51,027 nt of DNA from JBGOUJ01 sp041477005 (GTDB lineage Bacteria; Acidobacteriota; Terriglobia; Bryobacterales; JACQDG01). The position numbers and the translations under genes are program-made. The notes beneath the pieces were generated by a model. It was not told the origin of the DNA. It ran no database searches and was given only the letters and a program-made list of their open reading frames with translations. Where the stretch lies: contig JBGOUJ010000001.1 of the NCBI GenBank assembly GCA_041477005.1, positions 1 through 51,027 of the forward strand, read 5' to 3'. This document shows, in pieces, positions 39,398 through 47,693 of the stretch; the first letter of the stretch is position 1, and each line of letters begins with the position of its first letter.

Positions 39398-39545
39398 CGT
39401 GAACCACTCCGCCCCGGCATTATACTCCTCGCCGACTCGCCAGGCCGGCAGAGGCGAACAACGCGATCGCCGCGCACTCTCGTGCCCGCAATAGAGAGTT
39501 CGCGCGTAGCGGCTTTGTTATGATTGATTCCGAGCGCCGGCCACG

Positions 39546-41216
39546 GTGGCGATTGTGCTTGGTTCCCGGCTCCAGATCTGCTTTCTCCTTCCGCTGTTCC
39601 CGATACTCGCGGCGATGGCGCAAAACGCTCCCGGGGCGGACGAGGAAGTGGGCAGCAAGACCTGCAGCGGCTGCCACCCGGAAATCTACCGGAAGTATTC
39701 CGCCACCAGCATGTCCCGCAGCAGCGGGAAAGTGGGAGAGGGCCCGTTCCAGGAGACTTTCGACCGCGCCCGTTTCTCCGATCCCGCCTTGGGCGCGGAG
39801 TATCGTGTCTCGCTCTCGGCGGAAGGCTACCGCTTGGAATTCTCGCGGGAACCGGCAGGCGTTCGAGGCGAGCGGATCCTGGCATGGTTCATCGGATCCG
39901 GCAGAGTGGCCCGCAGCTACGCGTCCTCGCTCGATGGCTTCCTGTTTCAGGCCCCGGTTTCTTACTATACGGGCCGCGCGAATTGGGGCCCTTCTCCGGG
40001 TTTCGAGCAGCACTCGTTCATCAATCTCACGCGGGCGGTGGGCACGAAGTGCCTGCAGTGTCACGCCAGCCGGCTGCAGCCGGTCGCCGGCGCCGAGACC
40101 CGCTTCCGCGCCCCGCCCTTTCTCGAAGGAGGCGTCAGTTGCGAGCGATGCCACGGGCCGGGAAAGAACCACGTGGCGAAGGTAATGGCGGGGGATCGCA
40201 AGGGACTGAGCGGGATCATCAACCCCGCGAAGATCGAGCCGGCGCGGCGGGACAGCGTCTGTGCACAATGCCATTTGACAGGCGCCGCCAGGGTCCCCCG
40301 CGCCCGTGCGACACGCGCGGCTTACCGGCCCGGAGAATTGCTGTCGGATTATACGGCCTATTTCGTCTGGACCGGCGCCACGTCTTCCGCCCTGAGCGCG
40401 GCCAGCCACTTCGAAAAGCTCCAGCAGAGTGCCTGCAAGAAAGCGAGTGCAGACCGGCTTTGGTGCGGCTCCTGTCACGACCCGCACTCCGAGCCGGAGC
40501 CAGCAACGCGGGCGGATTTCTACCGAGCGCGCTGCCGGAAATGTCACGAGGTCGCGGCCTGTAAGGAGGCCCTGGCCACGCGCCGCAAGGCTGAGGACGA
40601 TTGCATCAGGTGCCACATGCCGAAAGGTCAGGTCAGGGAGACCGAGCACGCTGTGTTCACGGATCACTCCATCCCGCGGCGCCAGCCCCATTCTGCCGGC
40701 TCCCCGGATTCCGGCCGGTCACTGGCGCCCTTCTGGAAGGGGCCAGTGGATGCCGAGCGCGATCTCGGCCTCGCCTACGCCACGGTGGCGGGCGGGGACG
40801 CTGCGTTGCGCCGGCGCGCCTTGGAGTTGTTGCGGAAAGCGGAGGCGCGGGATCCCGAGGACATAACTGTTCTTACCCAATTGGCCCAGTTCTATGAAGC
40901 GGCAGACCAGGAGGATCAAGCCATGGCCATGAGTGAGCGGATCGTACGTCTCGATCCATCGCAAGCGGCGGTAGCGGTCAACCTGGGAACCTACTATGTC
41001 CAACGGGGCCGCGCGCCGGAAGCGATGCGACTGTGGAAAGACGCGCTTTCGCGAAATCCGGGATTGACAGGCGCCAGGATCAACCTCGCAGTGGCGCAAT
41101 ATCGGGCCGGGGACGCGGCCGCCGCCGAGGCAACGCTGCTCCAGGCGCTGCATTATGATCCCGACCAGGATGCGGCACGGAAGCTCCTGGCGGAAATTCG
41201 GGCCGGGAGCAGATAG
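39546..41216 (+). CDS. Exported heptaheme cytochrome c / TPR protein
   Basis: A 556-residue protein with a signal peptide (ICFLLPLFPILAAMAQ). Seven CxxCH heme sites begin at C40 (CSGCH), C169 (CLQCH), C199 (CERCH), C239 (CAQCH), C307 (CGSCH), C330 (CRKCH) and C353 (CIRCH). From about residue 395 TPR repeats follow (DAALRRRALELLRKAEARDP, QSAVAVNLGTYYVQRGRAPE-type and GDAAAAEATLLQALHYDPDQ). Multiheme-TPR proteins of this layout are common in Acidobacteria and Planctomycetes and may pass electrons or sense redox state in the periplasm. No partner quinol or terminal oxidase gene is nearby. A 22-nt piece of its 3' end is duplicated at 42395-42416. Confidence 0.9.
   Translation: MAIVLGSRLQICFLLPLFPILAAMAQNAPGADEEVGSKTCSGCHPEIYRKYSATSMSRSSGKVGEGPFQETFDRARFSDPALGAEYRVSLSAEGYRLEFSREPAGVRGERILAWFIGSGRVARSYASSLDGFLFQAPVSYYTGRANWGPSPGFEQHSFINLTRAVGTKCLQCHASRLQPVAGAETRFRAPPFLEGGVSCERCHGPGKNHVAKVMAGDRKGLSGIINPAKIEPARRDSVCAQCHLTGAARVPRARATRAAYRPGELLSDYTAYFVWTGATSSALSAASHFEKLQQSACKKASADRLWCGSCHDPHSEPEPATRADFYRARCRKCHEVAACKEALATRRKAEDDCIRCHMPKGQVRETEHAVFTDHSIPRRQPHSAGSPDSGRSLAPFWKGPVDAERDLGLAYATVAGGDAALRRRALELLRKAEARDPEDITVLTQLAQFYEAADQEDQAMAMSERIVRLDPSQAAVAVNLGTYYVQRGRAPEAMRLWKDALSRNPGLTGARINLAVAQYRAGDAAAAEATLLQALHYDPDQDAARKLLAEIRAGSR
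41178..41199 (+). repeat. 22-nt direct repeat, copy 1 (inside heptaheme-TPR gene)
   Basis: Bases 41178-41199 (starting CGGAAGCTCC, ending GGAAATTC) recur exactly at 42395-42416. Similarity extends beyond the exact match, with both copies encoding ARKLLAEI followed by a related tail. Confidence 0.9.
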
Positions 41217-41218
41217 CC

Positions 41219-41632
41219 TTACCGCGTGGGATATCTGCCCAGGGCCTGAAGTAAGCGCCGTTCTTCGGTCCGCTCCGACGCATTCAGGCGCAGCAGGCGC
41301 GCTGTCACCACGCCCACCTCCGAGAGCGGATGAATGAGCTGGCCCTCGATCCGAAAATGATCGGCCCACCGATCCCGCCGAGGGTGAAACAGGCGCACCA
41401 CACGACCGCCAATGTCCAGTGAGGCCACATCGCTTCCCTTGTGCCGGTTGCACAGCGCACAGGCGTATGCCAGGTTGTCCGCTGTCGACAGCCCCCCGTG
41501 TTTTCGGCTCACAATGTGGTCGACCTGGAGCGGGAATCCTACGTCTGCTTCACGGATGAGGCAGCACTCGCAACAGCCGCCCGCGGGCCTGGCCGCCTCG
41601 AGTCGGAGGGCTTCGCTGACATCATTGGCCAC
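41219..41632 (-). CDS. HNH endonuclease
   Basis: A 137-residue protein. CCECCLIREADVGF at 20-33 and ACALCNRHKGSDVA provide zinc-binding Cys pairs, and LQVDHIVSRKHGGLSTADNL is the HNH core (His in VDHI, Asn in ADNL, His in NRHKG). C-terminal residues 80-137 form a family-specific extension (HPRRDRWADHFRIEGQLI). Such small HNH nucleases cut double-stranded DNA, but the biological role of this subgroup is not known. Its start lies 11 nt inside the end of the upstream small gene, so the two are coupled. Confidence 0.9.
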   Translation of the reverse strand: MANDVSEALRLEAARPAGGCCECCLIREADVGFPLQVDHIVSRKHGGLSTADNLAYACALCNRHKGSDVASLDIGGRVVRLFHPRRDRWADHFRIEGQLIHPLSEVGVVTARLLRLNASERTEERRLLQALGRYPTR

Positions 41633-41879
41633 GGGAAAGGATCTGGCGGGCCCTGGCCTTGGCCATTCTCAGGATGTGCTCCAGCTCCATGCAGTGATCC
41701 AGTTCCGACCTCTCCTCGGGCGACAAACCTTGGCCCTTCTCGCGGTCGATTAACTCAGCGACTCTCCGCTGTGCCTCCATTGAAGGTTGAAACTGGACAA
41801 CCGCCTCGGGCGTGGTGCCCGCAGCGATGAAGTCTATGATCTCGAAGTAGGCAGGGCTGGCTGCGTTCATTCTTTCCAT
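41622..41879 (-). CDS. Small conserved partner protein of HNH endonuclease
   Basis: I start at ATG 41879 (85 residues) or three codons later at 41870, because MNAASPAYFEIIDFIAAGTT is the N-terminus I recall for this family. PEAVVQFQPSMEAQRRVAEL, DREKGQGLSPEERSELDHCM and ELEHILRMAKARARQI complete it. The family is often encoded directly before an HNH nuclease in cyanobacteria and other bacteria (recollection), which suggests an inhibitor or antitoxin-like partner. It is helical and charged, without an obvious DNA-binding motif. It overlaps the nuclease gene by 11 nt. Confidence 0.78.
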   Translation of the reverse strand: MERMNAASPAYFEIIDFIAAGTTPEAVVQFQPSMEAQRRVAELIDREKGQGLSPEERSELDHCMELEHILRMAKARARQILSRGQ

Positions 41880-41924
41880 TATACTGCCGAAGGGTCGATG
41901 CCGAAGAGATTCGCTCACGTGTTT

Positions 41925-42054
41925 TACGCTGTTTCCTGAGAAAGAGGCGGATCGCTTCGGAGGTGGAGAGGCCGATCTTCGAAAGGATCGCTTCGGTCGA
42001 CCTCTTCAGGCGGGGGCCGACGCGCGCGTGGATCATCCGGGTTTTTCCTGGCAT
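41925..42054 (-). pseudogene. RelB/DinJ-like antitoxin, C-terminally truncated
   Basis: From ATG 42054 the frame encodes TRMIHARVGPRLKRSTEAIL, then SKIGLSTSEAIRLFLRKQ, the ribbon-helix-helix N-terminus of RelB/DinJ antitoxins. After about residue 42 similarity stops and the frame runs on through unrelated sequence into the start of the small HNH-partner gene, losing the toxin-binding tail. No YafQ/RelE-like toxin gene follows. It is therefore an orphan or dead antitoxin, although the DNA-binding part could still be made. A perfect palindrome lies 20 nt upstream. Confidence 0.65.
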
Positions 42055-42074
42055 GAATTCGTCCTGGTCCGATT

Positions 42075-42092
42075 GTATCTCAATTGAGATAC
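42075..42092. promoter_or_regulatory. Perfect 18-bp palindrome upstream of RelB-like start, likely operator
   Basis: GTATCTCAATTGAGATAC reads identically on both strands and lies 20 bp upstream of the antitoxin ATG at 42054. Ribbon-helix-helix antitoxins bind such palindromes at their own promoters, so this is the probable autoregulatory operator. Confidence 0.65.
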
Positions 42093-42177
42093 CGGCTGTC
42101 GATCTGGCCGGCGCCTGTGCGAGGCGCTTGCCGGAGGCCGGCGCGCCACCGAGCCGCGCGACAAGTAACGCTGGGAT

Positions 42178-42361
42178 GTTAAGCCACCTGGGCGGCTACT
42201 TCGCAAATGTCTCGGTACTCGCCCTTTTCCAGGGCATCGATGGCCGCAACAACCATATCTGTGTGGGGTTGGACGCAGTCCAGGATGCTTCTTATTACTA
42301 TCGCGCCGATCTTCCCGCCCGCAGGTGTCCGGTAGGCCCCCCAATGGTGAGCAATCGGAAC
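42178..42361 (-). pseudogene. Unassigned coding fragment, about 60 codons, 5' end missing
   Basis: The minus-strand frame ending at TAA 42178-42180 encodes VPIAHHWGAYRTPAGGKIGA and IVIRSILDCVQPHTDMVV followed by AAIDALEKGEYRDICEVAAQ, a natural-looking alpha/beta sequence. Upstream the frame runs into the duplicated cytochrome-gene tail without a start codon. I do not recognise the family. It looks like the 3' end of a gene deleted when the island formed. Confidence 0.4.
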
Positions 42362-42394
42362 TCCCCGTTTCGGGAGAGCGGTATGGCGCCGGCG

Positions 42395-42416
42395 CGGAAG
42401 CTCCTGGCGGAAATTC
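42395..42416 (+). repeat. 22-nt direct repeat, copy 2 (decayed duplicate of heptaheme-TPR 3' end)
   Basis: An exact copy of 41178-41199, inside a frame encoding MAPARKLLAEIQAGNAYPR and ending at TAA near 42442. The tail resembles the C-terminus of the heptaheme-TPR protein. The two copies flank the HNH/antitoxin block. Confidence 0.85.
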
Positions 42417-42452
42417 AGGCTGGGAACGCATACCCCCGGTAACGATGTAAAG

Positions 42453-42479
42453 GATCAAAAAGATCAAAAAGATCAAAAA
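42453..42479. repeat. Three tandem copies of GATCAAAAA
   Basis: Three perfect 9-bp units lie immediately upstream of the promoter of the second TonB receptor gene. Phased A-tracts about one helical turn apart could bend DNA or act as an upstream element; copy number might vary by slippage. Confidence 0.8.
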
Positions 42480-42484
42480 GGGCC

Positions 42485-42512
42485 TTGACATCTCCCCGCG
42501 GATGGTTATACC
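42485..42512 (+). promoter_or_regulatory. Sigma-70-type promoter of second TonB receptor gene
   Basis: TTGACA (42485-42490) and TATACC (42507-42512) are separated by 16 bp, with A-tracts upstream and the GTG start 41 nt downstream of the -10 element. The layout resembles the promoter of the first TonB receptor. Confidence 0.55.
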
Positions 42513-42553
42513 ATCGGCCCAACCAAGGTAATGTCTGTACCTAAGGGGGTACT

Positions 42554-45500
42554 GTGAATCGGCCAAGTCGCCTTTCCCTCGCCCAGGCTGCGAGAATCGC
42601 CCTGCTGGTTTTGTGCGCTGCGGTGTTTACCCTGCCGCTGCCCGCTCAAACGTTCTACGGATCAATGGTCGGCTCCGTCACCGACGCGTCCGGCGCCGCT
42701 GTGCCGGCTGCGGGCGTCACCCTCACCAACCTCGGCACGGGTGAGCGCCACGCCATACAGACCGACGGGTTTGGCAGCTACCAGTTCGTCAATCTCGTGC
42801 CCGGCCAGTACAAGGTCGAAGTGGAGAAGACCGGCTTCCGCCGTTTCGTCCGCGAGCCGATCACGGTCGAGGTGCAGAGCGCCGTCCGCATCGAGGTCGC
42901 CATGCAGGTTGGGGACGTGAACCAGGTGGTCGAAGTCACCTCGCAGACGCCGCTGCTGCAAACGGAAAGCGCGACTTTGGGCCAGGTGGTCGACGGCCGA
43001 AAAGTGCTCGAAGCGCCATTGAACGGGCGCAACATTTATAGCCTGGTCGCTCTGGTTCCGGGCGTCGTCCCCGGCGGGCAGTCGGGAATCACTCCCACCG
43101 GCACGAATCCCTTCGCCTGGGGCAATTATCAGATCGGCGGCGGACAGTCCAACGAGAGCGCCGCGTTCATCGACGGCGCCCCGGTCAATACGGCCTACGA
43201 CAATCTGACGTCGTTGGTTCCGACGCAGGATGCGATTCAGGAGTTCCGGGTTCAGACCAACAATCTCGGCCCCGAGTTTGGCCGCCTGGCGGGCGGGGCG
43301 ATCAACCTCACGACGAAATCCGGCACCAATGCCTTCCACGGCAGCGCTTACGAGTTCTTGCGCAACAAAGTTCTCAACGCCAACACGTTTTTCAACAACA
43401 AAGCCGGTATCGCCCGCCCGGCTTTCACGCAGAATCAATATGGAGTGAACGTCGGCGGCCCGGTCCAGAAGGACAAGACGTTTTTCTTCTTCGGCTACGA
43501 GGGCTTCAAACTCCGCCAGGGCCAGTCGTATGTTTACACCGTCCCCACGGATGCGCAACGCAGCGGCGACTTCTCCAACGTCCGCAACGGCAGCGGCGCG
43601 GTCATCCCGATCTACGATACGTTGACCACGTGCGGCCGGCTCGGCAACGCCGCCTGCGCGACCAACGCCAGCGGCGCTGAAGTCATTACGCGGACGCAAT
43701 TTCCCGGCAACGTGATTCCCGCCAGCCGCATCGACCCCACCGCCAAGGTGATGGCCAATCTCTGGGGGCGCGCCGACACGGCCGGCACGCCGTTCACCGC
43801 CGTCAACAACTACACCGCCAACGCCAGCGTCGGCGGCCAAAACTACCAGTACAACGCACGCGTCGATCGCAACGTCTCCGACAAGCAGCGCGTTTTCATC
43901 CGCTACACCTACTGGAACAATCTCAACCTGGCCATCGATCCCTACAAGACGAAAACGTGCGTAGACAGGTGCACCGAGACGTTCAACACCAACCAGGGCG
44001 TGATCGCCGACACCTACTCCTTCTCGCCCACCACGATCGGCGATTTCCGCATTGCCTACCTGCGTTTCAGCTACGACCGGACTCCCCTCACCCTGGGATA
44101 CGACTTGACCCAGCTCGGCTGGCCCGCCGCGCTGAACAACCAGGTCGCTTTCCGTGTGCAGCCGATCCCCCTAGTCACCGGCTATAACGGCGTCTTCAGC
44201 ACCAGCGGCACCGGCAGCACCATCGTCGACCGCGATGACAGCTATTCCGCCGCCCCCAGTCTCACCAAGATCGCCGGCAAGCACACGCTCAAGTTCGGCG
44301 CCGAAATACGCCGCCTCACGCACAACTACTACCAGCAAAACAATCCTTCCGGCTCCTTCAACTTCGACTCGAACATGACGACGGCCAGTCCGTTCGCGCC
44401 TTCGGGTGGCGACGGCTTTGCTTCGTTCCTGCTGGGATTCGGCAGCGGTGGCGGCCTCACCATGAACTCTTTTGTCGCCGGCCAGATGATTTACCGCGCC
44501 TACTATGCGGGCGACCAATACCAGCTCAACTCGCGCCTCACGCTGAACTACGGCATTCGATTGGATCAGATGGGACCGTGGTCGGAACGATTCGATCGCC
44601 TGTCGGTGCTGATTCCGAACGCCGATAATCCGCTTGCCGCTGTCACGGGCCTGCCCCTCAAGGGCAAGTTCGGCCTTGTGAATTCGCCCGACCGGACGAG
44701 CCGCAACAACACGGACCTCCACAACCTTCCCGCTCCCCGTTTCGGCTTGGCCTATCGGGTCCTGAGCAAAACCGTCATTCGCACAGGCTACGGCATCTTC
44801 TGGATTCCAAACGAGGTCGCCAACACCGGCCCCCAAAGCGACCCCGTCAACGCCTACACGACACCATTTGTCGGAACTACCGATGGCTCGCTCACTCCGC
44901 TCAACCGTTTGAGCAATCCCTTCCCAACCGGGATCATCCCGGCGCCTGGCCACAACGCGAATTTCCAGCAGCTTTTCGTGGGCCAAGGTTTTTCCGCCTC
45001 ACTCCCGCACGACCCCTCCGCGTATGCGCAGCAGTGGAACTTCGGTATCCAACACGAGTTGCCTGGCAGTGTCGCCGTCGAGCTGGACTACGCCGGTTCT
45101 AAAGGCACTCACCTCCCTGGCCCGGCCCAGCAACTCGATCAACTTCCCGATCAGTTTCTAAGCATGGGGGCGGCGCTGCAGCAGCAAGTGCCCAATCCGT
45201 TCTTCGGACTGGTCCAGGTTGGGACCTTGGCCAACCCTACAGTAGCTCGCGGACAGCTCCTGCGGCCGTTCCCGGAGTACAACGGGTATTCGGTTCTTTC
45301 GCCGATGGACCGCAATTCCATCTATCACTCGGCTCAGGTCAAGGTGGAGAAGCGGTTCAGCAAGGGTGGCTCGCTTTTGGGCTCTTACACCTGGGCGAAA
45401 CTGATCAGCGACACGGACACGCTGACGGCGTGGCTGGAGCCGAACGGCGGCGCCAGCGTGCAGAACAGCAACAATCTCAAGCTGGAGCGCTCGCTCGTCA

Positions 45501-46066
45501 ACTACGATGTGGCCCACCGGCTGGTGGTCAGCTACGCCCTGGATCTGCCCTTCGGCAAAGGCCAGCGATACCTCTCCGCACTGACGGGCCCCGCCGGCAA
45601 GATCGTTTATGGATGGGGCATCAACGGTGTCGCCACGTTCCAGTCCGGCACGCCGCTGCCCCTTACGGACGCGGTGAACCTGACCAACTCCTTCGGTGGC
45701 GGTTCGCGTCCGAACAGCACCGGACAGAGCGCTCAGTTGAGTGGCTCGGCGCAATCCCGGCTCAGTGGCTGGTTCAGCACATCGGCCTTCACCCTGCCGC
45801 CGGCCTTCACTTTCGGCAATCTGGCGCGCACCGTGCCGGACGTGCGAGGGCCCGGCATCAACAATTTCGACTTCGCGCTGTTCAAGAACACGCCCCTGGT
45901 GGGGGAACGCGTCGGGCTGCAGTTTCGAACGGAGATTTTCAACGTCTTTAACCGTGTTCAGTTCAATCCCCCGGGACTCTCCCTCGGCACTGCGCAATTC
46001 GGGGTGGTCAGCGGCCAGTACAACAACCCCCGCCTGATCCAGTTCGCGTTGCGCGTGTTGTTTTAA
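42554..46066 (+). CDS. TonB-dependent receptor with carboxypeptidase-regulatory-like N-terminal domain (Oar-like)
   Basis: A 1170-residue outer-membrane protein starting at GTG 42554 behind AAGGGGGT. Signal peptide to about residue 32 (ARIALLVLCAAVFTLPLPAQ), then the regulatory-like domain FYGSMVGSVTDASGAAVPAA and VEKTGFRRFVREPITVEVQS. The plug region has LLQTESATLGQVVDGRKVLE, LNGRNIYSLVALVPGVVPGG and TTKSGTNAFHGSAYEFLRN. The long barrel ends in ALRVLF with a terminal Phe. It is a paralogue of the receptor at 7489 with the same architecture but different ligand loops. The CRTAC1-like and TPR genes follow within 11 nt and by overlap, suggesting a three-gene unit for uptake and surface binding. 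Confidence 0.94.
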   Translation: MNRPSRLSLAQAARIALLVLCAAVFTLPLPAQTFYGSMVGSVTDASGAAVPAAGVTLTNLGTGERHAIQTDGFGSYQFVNLVPGQYKVEVEKTGFRRFVREPITVEVQSAVRIEVAMQVGDVNQVVEVTSQTPLLQTESATLGQVVDGRKVLEAPLNGRNIYSLVALVPGVVPGGQSGITPTGTNPFAWGNYQIGGGQSNESAAFIDGAPVNTAYDNLTSLVPTQDAIQEFRVQTNNLGPEFGRLAGGAINLTTKSGTNAFHGSAYEFLRNKVLNANTFFNNKAGIARPAFTQNQYGVNVGGPVQKDKTFFFFGYEGFKLRQGQSYVYTVPTDAQRSGDFSNVRNGSGAVIPIYDTLTTCGRLGNAACATNASGAEVITRTQFPGNVIPASRIDPTAKVMANLWGRADTAGTPFTAVNNYTANASVGGQNYQYNARVDRNVSDKQRVFIRYTYWNNLNLAIDPYKTKTCVDRCTETFNTNQGVIADTYSFSPTTIGDFRIAYLRFSYDRTPLTLGYDLTQLGWPAALNNQVAFRVQPIPLVTGYNGVFSTSGTGSTIVDRDDSYSAAPSLTKIAGKHTLKFGAEIRRLTHNYYQQNNPSGSFNFDSNMTTASPFAPSGGDGFASFLLGFGSGGGLTMNSFVAGQMIYRAYYAGDQYQLNSRLTLNYGIRLDQMGPWSERFDRLSVLIPNADNPLAAVTGLPLKGKFGLVNSPDRTSRNNTDLHNLPAPRFGLAYRVLSKTVIRTGYGIFWIPNEVANTGPQSDPVNAYTTPFVGTTDGSLTPLNRLSNPFPTGIIPAPGHNANFQQLFVGQGFSASLPHDPSAYAQQWNFGIQHELPGSVAVELDYAGSKGTHLPGPAQQLDQLPDQFLSMGAALQQQVPNPFFGLVQVGTLANPTVARGQLLRPFPEYNGYSVLSPMDRNSIYHSAQVKVEKRFSKGGSLLGSYTWAKLISDTDTLTAWLEPNGGASVQNSNNLKLERSLVNYDVAHRLVVSYALDLPFGKGQRYLSALTGPAGKIVYGWGINGVATFQSGTPLPLTDAVNLTNSFGGGSRPNSTGQSAQLSGSAQSRLSGWFSTSAFTLPPAFTFGNLARTVPDVRGPGINNFDFALFKNTPLVGERVGLQFRTEIFNVFNRVQFNPPGLSLGTAQFGVVSGQYNNPRLIQFALRVLF

Positions 46067-46076
46067 TATGGACTGA

Positions 46077-47693
46077 ATGCGGCGGTGCCTGATCCCGCTT
46101 TTCCTCGGCGTCGCGATTTTGGCCTTCGCGACGCCGGGTTTTGAATTGTTCCACCCTGCTGGCATCGATTTCACGCTTCGCAATTCCCCCACCGCCCAGA
46201 AGTACCTGATCGAAACGATGGGCGGCGGTGTTGCTCTGCTCGATTACAACAACGACGGCCTTCTCGACGTCTTTCTCGTGAATGGCGGGAAGCTGGGAGA
46301 TCCGGTGAAGCTCCCCGCCAATTATTCGCGACGCGATCCGGCATTTTGGAACCGCCTCTACCGTCAGAACGCCGGCGGGACCTTCACCGACGTTACGGCC
46401 GCCGCGGGCCTGGCGGACGCCGGCAACAACTATGGGATGGGCGTGGCGGTGGGCGACTACAACAACGACGGTTTTCCTGACCTCTATGTGACCAACTACG
46501 GGCGGAATACGCTGTATCGCAACAACGGCGATGGAACGTTCACCGACGTGACGGCGGAAGCGGGAGTGGGAGTCGGCGGCTGGTCGGCATCGGCCGGATT
46601 CTTCGATTACGATAACGATGGACGCCTGGACCTGTTCGTGACGCGGTACCTCGATTGGGACATCAGCCGGAACATCCTGTGCGGAACGCCGTTCAACGCC
46701 TATTGCCGGCCGGACAAGTTCGGCCCGGTGACCAACGTGCTCCTCCATAATGAGGGCGGGCGGTTTCGCGACGTTAGCGCAACGTCCGGCATCGCCGTGG
46801 TGAAGGGCAAAGCGCTCGGGGTGGCGTTTAACGATTACGACGGCGATGGCTTCGCCGACATCTTCGTCGCCAATGACGGCATGGAACAGTTTCTGTTCCA
46901 CAACAAGCGGAACGGCACGTTCGAAGAGCGGGCGCTGGAGGCCGGCGTGGCGCTTTCGGATGACGGCAAGCCGTTCGCGGGCATGGGCGTGGCCTTTGCC
47001 GACTACGACAACGACGGCCGGCCGGACATCGCGGTGACCAACCTTGCCCTGGACAAGTACGCGCTGTACCGGAACGAGGGCGGCGGGCAGTTCCGTTATG
47101 CAAGTCTGACGACCGGCCTCGCGGCCCAGACCGCTCGCAGCTCCGGATGGGGAGTGGGACTCTACGACTTCGATAACGACGGTTGGAAGGACCTGTTTGT
47201 GGCGCAGAGCCACGTGCTCGACAACGTGGAGAGGATCAATTCGGGACTGCGTTACCTGGAACCTCCCGCGCTCTTCCGCAATGTGGCGGGACGGTTCGAG
47301 AAGGTCGAGCTTCCGGAGATGCCGGGCGTGGCCGGACGGGGCGCGGCCTTTGGAGATCTGAACAATGATGGCTATGTGGACGTAGTGGTGTCGGTGCTGG
47401 GCGGCCATCCGTTGGTGTTTCTCAATCGTGGCGGCAAGAACCACTGGCTGACACTGAAGCTTGTGGGTGTCCAAAGCAATCGGGATGGATTAGGCGCCAG
47501 GGTGAGGGTGGGAAGCCAGTGGGCTTACGCGACGACGTCGGGCAGTTATCTCTCGGCGAGCGATGCGCGCGTGCATTTCGGCTTGGGTCGGGCCTTGCAG
47601 GCGACAGTGGAAATCCTCTGGCCCAGCGGAAAGAAACAGGTCCTCGAAAACGTGGCGGCCGATCGGATCGTGACGGTCAAGGAGACGCAGTGA
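46077..47693 (+). CDS. FG-GAP repeat / ASPIC-UnbV (CRTAC1-like) exported protein
   Basis: A 538-residue protein with signal peptide RRCLIPLFLGVAILAFATPG. Seven Ca-binding FG-GAP/VCBS-type repeats are visible: DYNNDGLLDVFLV, DYNNDGFPDLYVT, DYDNDGRLDLFVT, DYDGDGFADIFVA, DYDNDGRPDIAVT, DFDNDGWKDLFVA and DLNNDGYVDVVVS. Together they predict an integrin-alpha-like beta-propeller. The C-terminal 70 residues are an ASPIC/UnbV domain (GLGARVRVGSQWAYATTSGS, VEILWPSGKKQVLENV). Such proteins are abundant surface or periplasmic binders in Acidobacteria and Planctomycetes; ligand unknown. It lies 10 nt after the receptor gene and overlaps the TPR gene by 4 nt. Confidence 0.93.
   Translation: MRRCLIPLFLGVAILAFATPGFELFHPAGIDFTLRNSPTAQKYLIETMGGGVALLDYNNDGLLDVFLVNGGKLGDPVKLPANYSRRDPAFWNRLYRQNAGGTFTDVTAAAGLADAGNNYGMGVAVGDYNNDGFPDLYVTNYGRNTLYRNNGDGTFTDVTAEAGVGVGGWSASAGFFDYDNDGRLDLFVTRYLDWDISRNILCGTPFNAYCRPDKFGPVTNVLLHNEGGRFRDVSATSGIAVVKGKALGVAFNDYDGDGFADIFVANDGMEQFLFHNKRNGTFEERALEAGVALSDDGKPFAGMGVAFADYDNDGRPDIAVTNLALDKYALYRNEGGGQFRYASLTTGLAAQTARSSGWGVGLYDFDNDGWKDLFVAQSHVLDNVERINSGLRYLEPPALFRNVAGRFEKVELPEMPGVAGRGAAFGDLNNDGYVDVVVSVLGGHPLVFLNRGGKNHWLTLKLVGVQSNRDGLGARVRVGSQWAYATTSGSYLSASDARVHFGLGRALQATVEILWPSGKKQVLENVAADRIVTVKETQ

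Noticed and set aside
42033..42566. 177-codon minus-strand frame with LIFLIFLILYIV
   Set aside because: The hydrophobic run is the GATCAAAAA tandem repeat read backwards; the remainder has no protein character in this frame.
46008..47474. 488-codon minus-strand frame opposite the FG-GAP gene
   Set aside because: Repetitive HVV/VVV composition produced by reading the FG-GAP codons backwards.
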